64,000 nt of DNA from Adiantum capillus-veneris (lineage: Eukaryota > Streptophyta > Polypodiopsida > Polypodiales > Pteridaceae), in the NCBI GenBank assembly GCA_014529385.2, contig CM043943.1, positions 151,067,092-151,131,091 on the forward strand. The letters are read 5' to 3'. Positions within the stretch are counted from its first letter, which is position 1, and the number at the start of each line of letters is the position of its first letter. A program made the position numbers and the translations under genes. This document shows, one piece after another, positions 45,007 through 55,809 of this stretch. The notes beneath the pieces were generated by a model that was given only the letters and a program-made list of their open reading frames with translations, was not told where the DNA came from and ran no database searches.

Positions 45007-45177
45007 ATCAAGCACCAGAATATCATCAAAGTTCAACAAAATAAGACGCATAAAGCTAAAGACTATTCTAATATCAAAGAATGTCTTTACTTTAGACAAA
45101 GGATATATGTACCTAAGTAGTTAGCATAGAGTTTATCCAGATGTATTCTTGAGATGAGGACATCTCAAATTTTTCAC

Positions 45178-45188
45178 GTTGGGGAGGT
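45178..45188 (+). promoter_or_regulatory. Polypurine tract
   Basis: The purine-rich stretch GGGGAGG with its flank lies directly before the right LTR and is the expected primer for plus-strand DNA. Confidence 0.7.
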
Positions 45189-45854
45189 TGTAAGGTCTCT
45201 GACCCCAACCAAAAAGAGCACCCTTGTACCATGAAATGATCATAATGGAAAAAAGTTACTATTTTTAGTAGTTTTCCGAATTCTGTCAGTGCCATGATGT
45301 TTAGAATATTATAAAGCTTCGAAATGTAAATTAAAATAATTTTTGTGAAAATTTTCCAAATATAGTAAGTTTTTGGTCACCTGACCCGTCTAGTTTTGAC
45401 CGTCTCGAAAAACCGCACCCGTACTCCAAATTTGAAAAAAATGTATTTTCGGACCCCAGGGGCTACTAAATATGGCAGGTACTCGGGCTATTACGCCTTA
45501 GTTAGAGCTCAGTATAGCAATTCACGGCATCAAAATCCGACTCGTATAACCCATTTTAGCCTAAAACCCATTTTTCATAAAATTGTCCGGGGAGGCACCG
45601 GAGCCCGAGGCTGTGTGGGAACAGGTTCCAGCCCACTCCATCTCAGCTTTAGCAGCTAGGGGACGCCTTCTCTCTTTGTGGGAGTCCTAGGAGAGTTTCC
45701 AAGCCAGTACCTAAGTGTCAGAGCCAGTTAACCAAGCCAACTGGACACTTGGTGGGTAGGGGAACTAGACTTGCCAATGCAGAGACTCAGTGCTCCCCCA
45801 GATGCAAATAGCAAGACTGGTCGATTTTCAGCCTGTAGGAGCCTATTTAAAGGC

Positions 45855-45901
<47 letters not shown>

Positions 45902-47944
45902 CTCACACACACACCTACACACACCTTGGGGAGGTGCTGCCGGTACACACACCTTTTGAAGGAGAAGCAAGGAGGGAGGTGCTGTCGAATTCTCGCCTCA
46001 AGAAGCTCGATTAGATTAGAGAATCGAGAAGATTATCAGCCCTTAATCACGGTAACCACGGTTTAATTAATGCCTTCTGTAAATTCTTTTCATTATCATC
46101 TAAATTCCTCGTCTATTATGCTTACTCCTAGTCGTAATTCTCTATAATTACTCTCTAAATTCTCCTTAACCATATTCTAATATGTAATCATTACACCATA
46201 GCTGAATTATCAGCCATCCATGATCTTTAATTAATGATTAGTGCATGATTAATAGAATTTTCTCTCTCTAGATAGCATAGTAATCAACCAGTAAGCCGGT
46301 AATTGTGTAGACCGACGAGAATCACACTCTTTTATCACTCATTAATATTGTAGCAGAATTAGATTCATTTCTCTTATGTATTAAGATATAATTAAGGTAA
46401 GATTAATCTGTCATTAAGTCTCTAAGAGGTGGTTTTTCTCACACCTATGCATGCGGTGATTCTGCACCCTCTAATTGCTAGGAAAGAGATTAATCGTGCT
46501 TAATTCATCTCTCTAGTAATTCCATTGGTGAAATCCTATTATTCTTAATTATCTAAGCCGAGTAATTATCTTTAGAGCCGGTTCCCATAGGATCATGTGT
46601 CATCCATAATGATTGCTATATGGAAAAATCTAGACCACTCATATAGGAGGGATTATTTAATGTTGCTAATATATCAATTGGTTTGTTATGACGCTTGCGG
46701 ACCTTAGCTCTTTTCTCCAAGCTAATTATTTAAAGTAGTGAGTAAAATGTCCCCGGTTAAGAGAACTCGCTTCGGTGGTGCCCACGACCACGAGGCGGGA
46801 ACGAGCAATACAAATGGAAAAGGAAAAGCTCCCATGGTCGAACAAGCACCAGCCATCTCACGAGCCAATGACGAAGAAATGGAAGAGGTAGATCACAGTT
46901 TTATTCAATTTGTTTAATTTAACATTGCATACGTTGAGCTAGGAATGAACATATCCCCAAACATGTTGGAGAAATCCGACGGAAACCTCGGCAATTGAAT
47001 TCATTTGTATATTAAAGTCTAAAGTAGGAAAGAAATGATTGACGGATATACTGTTTGCAATAGGAAAGAATGTCTGCTAGGGAAATGTTCAATGTTGAAT
47101 TAGTCATGAACCCCCTCGTGATCACGGGGGGCAAAGTTCCTGGTTAAGGGCTCTTGAATCCGCGACTGCTGGTTAAGCGGTGGATACCCACGTCTGCTGG
47201 TTAAGCGGTGGGAACCCACGACTGCTGGTTAAGCAGTGGGAATGTTCATGTCGTGCTTTCTATGCGGTGGACATACCTAGTTGTATGGGCAGCTAGGCGA
47301 CAACGGGAGGAGTAAACTCTCGCTGGAGGGGGGATGTTGTACCTCCAGAACATTAGAATTTTAATGAATAAGTTTGAGTAGAATTTTTACTAGAATACTG
47401 TCTTGGTGCCGTTTGCAATACTGATTGAAGGGCTGTTTTAACGAACAATGTGATTCGGAATTAAATAAGGAATCTTTATGTTGAATAATTTTTGTGGTAG
47501 TAATTAGGTCACACAAGGAAGTGTGAGTGTGGGGGTGGAAAGTGGGGGCTTGGCTCAGGTTGCCAATGCCTACGAGATGGGTGGTCCTGATTGGTCGGGA
47601 ACTCTCTGTCCCCATAGTGCTTACTTCGATATTAGTAACACTCATTGCCCCTAGGGCAACGAAGTCTCAAGTGTACGTGCCTTTGAAACATGGGGAAAAA
47701 GGCACTCGGGATTTCTCTCCTCTTGGAAGGTGGGTCTTAGGATCGCTAGATAGGTTAAGTATGCTTCCCCTACGAGGTGGAGCTAGATCTCATTGCTAGT
47801 AGGCTCGAACTCGACTCACTTTGTGATGAGAGATCGTCCGCTAGTTGAACCCTGAACCACTTTGTTTGCTTCCGCTATAGATCTAGTGGCCACCAGGTTC
47901 ACCATCAAATCCGTCGTTTGATACGGCGGGGTGGGGACCTCATA
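45189..47944 (+). repeat. Right LTR
   Basis: Starts TGTAAGGTCT and ends GGACCTCATA, 2756 bp. The last bases read CATA where the left LTR has CACA, a single C-to-T change. It keeps segments at about 46310-46705 and 47080-47225 that the left copy lacks, including three copies of a roughly 31-bp CTGCTGGTTAAGCGGTGG repeat (47165-47242). The promoter box TATTTAAA is at 45844. Confidence 0.9.
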
Positions 47945-47949
47945 GTGCA
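47945..47949 (+). repeat. Target site duplication, right copy
   Basis: GTGCA directly after the right LTR, identical to 41306-41310. Confidence 0.85.
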
Positions 47950-48405
47950 TATTTGATGCCTGTTCGAAATGCAAAGTCAAAGAAGGGGATTCCTTTGGCA
48001 CTAGAAGAGGTAGAAGAGCAAAAAATTAAAGATTATCATTATTGGATTCTTGATGGGTAGCATTCAATCTATGCTGCAAAAGTTTTGCTTCACAATGAAC
48101 AAAGCAACAAAGAGATATTTGAAAGACTGATTAGCGTGTATAAATTTAGAAAGGCTCGCATTGTTGTGAATGCTCCTCCATTTGTTCCTCCATTTGTTGT
48201 GAATGCTCGCATTGTTGTGAATGCTCCTCCATTTGTTGCAACTGCTATATCTGCCATTGCAAATGAGGAGGCTCAGGCATTGTATGTCAAGCAACCTTAC
48301 AGCCAAATATTGAGACATTTACGGAGTCAATGGATCTTCTCAGGACGACCACCAAAGGCAGCAAGTGGAATTGCAGAGGGACATGCATCTCGTGCCGGAT
48401 GGGAT
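47950..48405 (+). pseudogene. Continuation of the interrupted exon
   Basis: This resumes the frame of 40523-41310 at TAT (41308-41310 being the codon before). It reads PVRNAKSKKGIPLALEEVEE, then WILDG, TAG at 48058-48060, and HSIYAAKVLL. A short internal duplication follows (NAPPFVPPFV, then NARIVVNAPPFV, at 48170-48235). The exon ends at GGGAT before GTAAGT (48406). Confidence 0.6.
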
Positions 48406-48489
48406 GTAAGTTATTTTCTTTGTCTTTTTTATAGTGTTTAATTAACAAATCTTGCTCAATAGTTTAATTATTTCTCTATTTCTTTTTAG
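48406..48489 (+). other. 84-bp intron
   Basis: Canonical GTAAGT donor and a T-rich TTTTTAG acceptor. Joining keeps the codon phase and links AGWD to AFLRLAR. Confidence 0.75.
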
Positions 48490-49846
48490 GCTTTTCTTCG
48501 ATTAGCAAGAATGAGTGCAGCAGCAAGTTGGATTGCTAAACAGGCACACATGGTCACATACTCTGATTTAATTTATGATTGCTGGATAGAAATCATTGAA
48601 AGGCTAGAAGAGGAGAATAAGAAACGCCCAACAACTGTATTTAGATACCTTTGTGGCCTTGAGGAATCAGAGGTAAAGACTATTCAAGAAGAGATTAGAG
48701 ATGAGAAGATTTTACTGTCAAAGAGTGCAAAGAATGGTGATGCAACTGACATGTATGATTGTATCAAGCAGTTGAAGCAAGACAAATTGATTCAAGATGC
48801 ACTTCTTGAAGACTAGGAGGAGGTGGTCAAAATGTATAATATCAATGATGTTGTTTATAAAACACTTTTAATGCTATGCGAGGAATGGATCAGATCTAGT
48901 TTGACGCGTGGAACAAAGAAAATGGATTTTCCAGATGGAGCAATAAAATACATGCAATGGGCAGTTCACCTTCAAAAGGAGAAAATTCAGCCTAGAGATT
49001 TGCCATGGTCAATCTATGTGGTGAGCCTACAAATGGAAGGCAATCTCTACTTGATGCGCCACTTCAATAATAAAGTGCCTATTGGCTTATGTGTTTTAGA
49101 TATGACAAAAAAACGTTGGAGGCAATTTGAAGTGGAGTGAGGAGACATTTAACAATTCTTTGGATGGGATCTTGGCTATTGATGGAGGGTCAACAGATCC
49201 TGGATTTGTCTTTCTTGCATTTGTGGATTTCACTAGCTTCACAAAATTGCAATGTGCCTTTCACGTCATGGGAGATAATCTGAGCTACCATTGTTGTGGT
49301 GCATTGCATCACTTTCCATCAGCTCCTTGCAAAGGAGCAATTCAATTCCTAACAGTTATTTCCTTCTTGGGACAAGGCAATGCATTTGAAGACCTGAGAA
49401 GAAGATCATAGGAACATCCCATGCCAATTGATTGTTCTCTTCTTCAAGTAGCAGATAACGATATGTCAGATTTGCAATATTTGGAGGCCAAAAAAAGAGC
49501 TTTGGTCAAGCACTACATTCGTACATATTGTTTTGAAGACCGCAAGCTTGTCGATGTTTTTGGTGATGGTTCCTTGGTTTCACAAGAAGGAATACAACAA
49601 AAAAAAGAAGTTATATGCTTAGTTGATAGTGTGGAGGAGGCAAAAAACGTGGAGACCATGCTGCTAGACTTTGTTAAGTCTCATGAAGATATAGAAAAAT
49701 GGGCTGGACTTCAACAATCCACTTCGCAATCAGAAGACAATGTGCTTGTTACAGAGGAGTGCTCTCCACGAAGAGAAGAACAACAACAACAACAACATCC
49801 TCTGTCAATGGAGGACTTTTTGGAAATGGAGACACGTATGTTTTGA
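48490..49846 (+). pseudogene. Last exon of the interrupted gene, weak DNA-methyltransferase resemblance
   Basis: The frame runs AFLRLARMSAAASWIAKQA to TAG 48814-48816, on to 49138, shifts by one base near 49130, then continues past TAG 49409-49411 to TGA near 49846. The segment ALVKHYIRTYCFEDRKLVDV followed by FGDGSL resembles the FxGxG-type cofactor motif of beta-class DNA methyltransferases. An upstream GILAIDGGSTD stands where a catalytic motif would be expected. It ends in a Gln repeat and a Met/Glu tail. Three internal breaks make it a pseudogene. ParB-methyltransferase fusions are known from phages and bacteria; the match here is weak. Confidence 0.45.
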
Positions 49847-50339
49847 GTTTCTTGTGCATGTCAGTGTTTCTTGTTACTGATTTGATACTCTTAATGTTAG
49901 ATTTTCTTTATATAGTATTGATTGAGTTTGTATTTTTTATCTCAAGCATTCAAGGTTTGAATGTAAATAGTAAATTACTTGAGTTTTTGAATGGTGGATC
50001 TTTAAACTAAAACTATAACATTTAATACTCACAAAGACTTAATTACTTAAGAGCTTGAACTCAATAAGTTTTGGACCTTTTATCAATACCCCCTTGATAT
50101 GATACATTAGATTGTAGCATGGTTAAATGGTGATGCTTCATAAATTGAACCTAACTTAGACAGGTGTGCTGGAGCCTAAATTGAAACTAACCTTGCTAGA
50201 AGGGATCTTATGTTTGGACTTTGAGAACTAGCATAAGTAATCAATTAGAGCATAGATTAGACATGTGGTGGTGGCCTTAGAGACCAAAATCTTAATGAGC
50301 TTGGAAAGGTATTTAAGTACTGCAATTTACTTAGTTTTA
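49847..50339. other. AT-rich downstream region of the decayed gene
   Basis: No gene recognised; possible 3' UTR of the preceding exon. Confidence 0.4.
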
Positions 50340-52250
50340 GTACTCACTAAATGCATAGCTTGACAAAAGGTGGACCTTACATGGATCCTAATTTCAAGAG
50401 GTGTGGTAGACCTTCAAACCAAGCTCATATAGCTTGGACATGTGGTGGACCTTGCATGGAGACTAGTTTAGACAAGTGTAGTACACCTTGTAACCAACAC
50501 CCATTTGTTATATTAGCTTGGACAGGTGGTGGACCTTGATTTTATGTTTCAATGGAGCATATTTTGGACATGTGGTAGACCTTGTTTCTCTCCATGCTTC
50601 AATGGAGAGAAACATTAGCTTGGACAAGTGGTGGACCTTGCTTTTATGTTTTAAAGGAGCATATTTTGGACAAGTGGTAGAGATTGTTTCTCTCCATGGT
50701 TCAATGGAACCCACCTTAGACAAGTGAAGTACCTTGAAACCAAACCCCCATAATACAACCTATTAAATAGGTTGGAAAATTGGTGGGATATGAAACCATC
50801 CATGATAGAGCATAGTATAGGTGAAAACATAGTGGTCCTTATATCAATTACCCATGCATATCTTGGACAAGTGGTGGACCTTGATTCTCTCTATGTTTCA
50901 ATGGATCCTATCTTGGACTAGAGATATATCCTACTTATTTTCATGCTTCAATGGATTGTAGCTTGGATAGGAGTGGACCTTCAAACAAAACTCCACAACA
51001 TAGCATACATTAACAATTCATGGGTTTTATAGAGATTTTCTTGCCTATTTTGGAGAGTTGGTAGACCTTTCTTCTCCATGATTCAATGGATCTGAGGTTG
51101 GACAAGCGGAGCTGGAGAAGTGGTCAACCTTAAAATGAAACCTCCCATGCTACAACCCATCATAGATCGTATATGTAGTGGACCTTGAAACTCATTTATG
51201 TCCGTAGCTTAGAGAAGCATTGCACTCTTGATTATCTCCATACATGAAGGCAAGGTTGGACAAGTGGTGGACCTTCAAACCAGAATCTCTATGCAATAAT
51301 AGGAAAGTGGTGGAGCTTGTTTTCTCCATGTTCCAATGGAGCCTAGCTTAGACAAACAATGGAGCTTGCTTCTCTCCATGTTTCAATGGATCCTAGCTTA
51401 GAAAAGTGGTGGATCTTTGCTTCTCTCCATGTTCCAATGCACCATAGCTTAGACAAGTGGTAGACCTTGAAAAACACCCCCCGTATACAACATATTATGG
51501 GGTTTTCATGTTTCAATGGCACCTAGCTTGGACAAATGGTAGAGCTTGCTTCTCTTTATGTTTCAATGGATCCAATCTTAGCCAAGTGGTGGACCTTGAA
51601 ACAAGAACCCCCCCCCCCCCCATGTACAATGTATTATGGGTTTTGAAAGCACTGGGAGAAAATAATAGCTTTGATAAGTGGTGGACCTTGCTTCTCTCCA
51701 TGCTTCAATGGAGCCGAGGTTGGACACATGTTGGAGAGAAGATGGTTGCCCATGAAATAAGACCATGCATGTTATAATCAATCATATGTTGTACACATGG
51801 TGGACCTTGCAATTGTTTTATAAGCCTAACTTGGACAAGTGGAGGACCCTTGATTACCTCCAGATATCAACAACAAGCCAAGTTTGGACAAGTGTAGTAC
51901 CACCAAACCAGAATCTCTATGCTACAATATAGTATAGGTAGGACACATGGTGAACCTTGATATCAAACCATCCATGCTACTAGAGATGATAGCTTTCACA
52001 TGTGGTGGAACAATGTATCAATGTTCTATGTGTGTAGTTTTTGACTAGTGATAGACCTTGAAACTAATCCCTTTAGGCTACAAGAAAAAAGAGATGGATG
52101 AGGAGGCTAGACTACTTTTGTTGCATCAACGCATCCCATGTTACCACATATACTATAGGGTTCTTGGATAAGTGTTGGATCTTGTGTCAATGCTCCATGT
52201 CTAGCTTGGACAAGTGGTGGACCTTGGTTCTCTCTATGCTTCAAATGGGC
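50340..52250 (+). repeat. Degenerate satellite block, plus orientation
   Basis: Many diverged TTGGACAAGTGGTGGACCTT cores with TTTCAATGGA blocks but without the ordered 440-bp composite. Includes a C13 homopolymer near 51608. Confidence 0.85.
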
Positions 52251-52431
52251 AATAGATTGGAGACACAGTGGCCTTTTTTTTTCAATGATTTTATTTTTTG
52301 GAAACCTTGGAGGCACCATGTAAGAGTCACTCTAAGTCTTCCATACAATGGACCTATTGGACTATAAAATAATGATATCTTTCTTTGATCTTGTCATTAT
52401 TTTATGCATACTATTTTCTTCTTTTTGCAGA

Positions 52432-53016
52432 CACAAAGGAGTTAAGTGATATAAAAACTAGATGTATTTCACACTATGATTGGCATGAAGATCCTTTTGG
52501 GACACCAACTTTTCCTATTCCCAAAGATGTAATTTTCCATATAACGGTGTGGATTTTGAAGTGCGACGTTCATGTATTCAAGGAGCTGGTTATGGGCTAT
52601 TTGTGCATACTACCCTGGAAAGTGGTTTGACTATTCTAAACTATGGAGGGCATAAGTATAGATTTCAAGATTGGAAAAAGATATGCAAAATATTTCCAAG
52701 AGCTTATAAATATTCTCTTCTAGAGGATCCAAACATAGAAGAAGAGGAAGATCAATCATACATTATTGGTTGTGTAGAAGAAGGAAACGTGTCGGGCTTT
52801 ATAAATAGTTCTCACAGTACAAATGTCTGTCCCAACGTACGCTATACATTTGATCCAAATTTTCCACCTTGGCATAAATGCACCTCTTCACACATCAAGT
52901 CAGAAGAATATGACCATGTATGCATTGAGACTATTTGTCAAGTTGAAGCAGGAGAAGAGTTGTTTTTGCTGACTATAGCTTTACTTGACATTGTAAAGTA
53001 TTGTACATGGATGTAA
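52432..53016 (+). pseudogene. SET-domain-like exon
   Basis: After a TTTTTGCAG acceptor (ends about 52431) the frame reads TKELSDIKTRCISHYDWHED, shifts by one base near 52540 and continues to TAA 53014-53016. SET-like features are CIQGAGYGLFVHTTLESG followed by LNYGG, matching the GxGxFa..I..Ge.i..Y.G start, then SGFINSSHSTNVCPNV, like the NHSCxPN box, and VEAGEEL. SET proteins are usually lysine methyltransferases. The substrate-side catalytic Tyr region is not clear, so activity is uncertain. Confidence 0.5.
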
Positions 53017-53633
53017 ATCTCAAGTACATGCATCATTTTAATTTTTCATGGATGAAATCTCAAGTGAATATAACATTTGATTATTGTTTAGTTTATGCTC
53101 AACGAGAATCTAGAGTGCTCTTATGCTTTGTGTGTTTTCTAACTTATTTGACTACCTTGGCCATAGAATCTTGATTCTACTCTAGATTTGTTATAAATCT
53201 TACCAAAATTTAATCAATGTCTAGGTTGGACAAGTGGTGGGGCTTCAAACATTACTGTCTTAAACAAGTGGAGTTATCTTACTTGAATAAGCGGTGGCCT
53301 TTGAATCCAAATCTAAGCCAAATCTCTAATTGTTTGCTTGTAGTCTAGGTTGGACATTTGGTGGACCTTGTATCCATGTTTCCTCAACAAGTTGTGGATT
53401 TTATTTTTCACTTTAAGTACTCATCTTTAATAAAGTGTAGGATGGAAAATGTTGAGTTAGTAGATTGTATTTTAGACAAGTGGTGTTTTGTGTACGAATG
53501 CTGAAAATGGTTGCAAGGATTCTAACAATGACTTTACCTTAAATAAATTTCTTACTAGGAGTTCTACATATAAAAATGGTGAATAAAATTCTAGTAGTTT
53601 TGAGATACCATTTGTGTGTGTGTGTTTTCTTAG
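53017..53633. other. Intron or spacer with sparse satellite cores
   Basis: A few diverged satellite cores at 53220-53480. Ends in a TGTGTGTGTGTTTTCTTAG acceptor-like tract. Confidence 0.45.
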
Positions 53634-54831
53634 ATTCACAAACTGGGATGGATAATGCTCCTATGGTTCAGTGAACAACTATAGAATCCATAGATTCTAT
53701 GGTTTCTAAAGTGCCCAAGATGGATGATATTTATATAATAGAGTCTAGTGTTGTGCAACTTGAGCAAGCTTCCAATAATGAGAACCAAGAAATCGATGCT
53801 TCAAAAATGCAACATACATCAAAAGAGACTGAAAAGTCCACTCAGGAGCTATTGCCAATTGCTACTACGTCATGTAGTGTAGATGTTGAGAAATCTATGC
53901 TTACAATTATATTGGATTTAAATGGTCTATTGTTGAAACAGTCCCCTCAACCATCCTCACACCACAACTCAGTGCAAATGGATTCAAAAAGATATATTAT
54001 ACTCATGTCAGGTTGCATCCAATTCTTGAAGACTATTTTACAGAGGTTTAATGTTGCAATTTGGTCGATAGCTACTAGGAATAATGTGTATCAAATCCTT
54101 GCACCACTAAACAACTTAGCTGAGGATACATTGCCTTTCTTTGCAATTTGGTTGCAAGATGTTTTCTACACCGCTCAAACTCAAAAATTGTTTAGACCCG
54201 ACAATCCAAACGTTGAGGCAATGTTCAAGCCTCTAGCCAAAATTGCCATGGGGTTTGAATGTGATCCACAAAGAACAATGCTTATTGATGACTCTCCTTA
54301 CAAGGGATGTATTTCACCAGCAAACAATTGCATTTTTCCACCACAATTTGATGCTGAGAAGATAGTTGACAATATGCTCTTGGAGGAGCTACTGCCATAC
54401 TTGATTCAGCTTGATGAGACAAGGGATGTGCGTGATTTAATTGCTTCTAATCGTTATGGACAACCTATAGTGACAAATGATAGTGAATACAAACAAATCA
54501 TGGAGTATTGGAAGCAGAAAAATGATGTTTGGTCAGCTAAGGTGTTCTTTACAAGAAGAATACCACCTGCAAAAGGTGACAAAGATGAAACTACCATTGA
54601 AGACGCAAGTGACACAAGCCACCGCATGAAATGAGAAGAGCCCAAATACAAGAGATCTTGGCAAAGGAGCGTACACCCATTGAAAGCATGAAGGAATCAC
54701 AATTGACCACTTTAGCTAGGCAATTGGGTTGTAACACAAAAGGAGTTTTGAAGGAAACCACAACAAAGGCTTATATAAATAAGGTGAAAGCTGAGAACAA
54801 TCTTCTAAGGCTGGATAGAAACCAACCCTAA
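53634..54831 (+). pseudogene. FCP1/NIF-type phosphatase-like exon
   Basis: The frame starts near ATG 53648, has TGA at 53672-53674, and is open to 54634; a short frame change leads on to 54831. The HAD-type FCP1 pattern is visible. TIILDLNGLLLK is motif I with DxD reduced to DLN. RFNVAIWSIATRNNVYQIL is the typical iWTsa segment, and MLIDDSPYKG is the DDSP motif. FCP1-like enzymes dephosphorylate the RNA polymerase II tail or similar targets. Loss of the second motif I Asp argues against normal catalysis. The tail (ESQLTTLARQLGC) is helical. Confidence 0.65.
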
Positions 54832-54925
54832 GGTACTAGTGACATGTCATATATTCTTGATACACATGCTTGAACACTCATGTGCATGGTATCTAACAAA
54901 TCTTTCTTTTTATTCCTTCCTGCAG

Positions 54926-55034
54926 GATCTTACAAAGGATACTACTAGATGGAGCTCAATCACTAGAGATTTTGATATTTTTGCTCAAAATAATGAAGTA
55001 GTCACCTACATTTTTTGTTTATCAATTTCTTGAG
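54926..55034 (+). pseudogene. Short terminal exon candidate
   Basis: A CTGCAG acceptor at about 54925 is followed by DLTKDTTRWSSITRDFDIFA and a TGA stop. The likely poly(A) region is AAATGAAATGAAAAG near 55060. The donor of the preceding intron (AAGGTACTAG near 54834) lies just after a stop, so the link is not certain. Confidence 0.3.
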
Positions 55035-55039
55035 AGACT

Positions 55040-55809
55040 TTATTTTAATTTGTAATCATCAAATGAAATGAAAAGTATCCTTCTTATTAAGATTGCTGAT
55101 CTTTTTCTTGTTCAAAACTTTCAATTGTGATTTATAGTTTTGCTAGCATGAGATTGTGCTTTTTTAGTTTGAAAAAAACTGTCAAAGATCCAAGTCTTTT
55201 TGGCTTTACTTAAGTTATTAATTGTGAAGGATCCAAGCCTTTTTGCTTTACTTATGTTATTGATTGTTTATATAATAGTCCTTAAAACAATATCGGATGG
55301 CTTTCTTGCTCCCATGTCTCACATTGGTCTTTAGGTAAGACAAGTGGTGACCTTGAAAGTATGGTCTCATATCTCAATCAAGTGAAGAGACATGAATCTT
55401 AAATATCACTACTATGTATCTAGTGTTAAACTCCATCGCGACAAAGATACTAGAGTGCCAAATTGCAGTCTAGTTTAAGTGAAAATCCATTTGAGCTAAG
55501 GTAAAGCTTATAGCGCCTCATTTTTCTAGGATTCTACCCCATCAAGGAAGTTAGAATCTAGCACAAACCAATTAAGACTCTTTTGGAGCCTAGATAGGAC
55601 AATTCGTGGAACTTAAGAAACTTATTATTGAGTTAGAGTCTAGTTTAGATAAGCAAAAGATCTTCAAACCAACACTTGACTTTATTACTATTCAATATTC
55701 AAAGTCCCTTGAGGCTAACAAATTACATACCTACTTGTAACCTAACTAATGAGTAATTATATAGATCTAATCAAGTATATATAATGAGTCTTCAAACTAA
55801 TAAACCAAG
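55040..55809. other. Intergenic, few satellite remnants
   Basis: AT-rich, one satellite core near 55337. No gene recognised. Confidence 0.5.

Larger units (their letters stand above)
41311..47944 (+). mobile_element. Gag-only, non-autonomous LTR retrotransposon
   Basis: Two LTRs (41311-43560 and 45189-47944) flank an internal region of only 1.6 kb. A tRNA-iMet-type primer site lies after the left LTR and a purine tract before the right one. The element is bounded by the 5-bp duplication GTGCA. Only gag is present, without protease, RT or integrase, so movement must have relied on proteins of another element. It sits inside an exon of the gene at 40523-49846, whose frame is continuous when the element and one GTGCA are left out. 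Confidence 0.92.
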
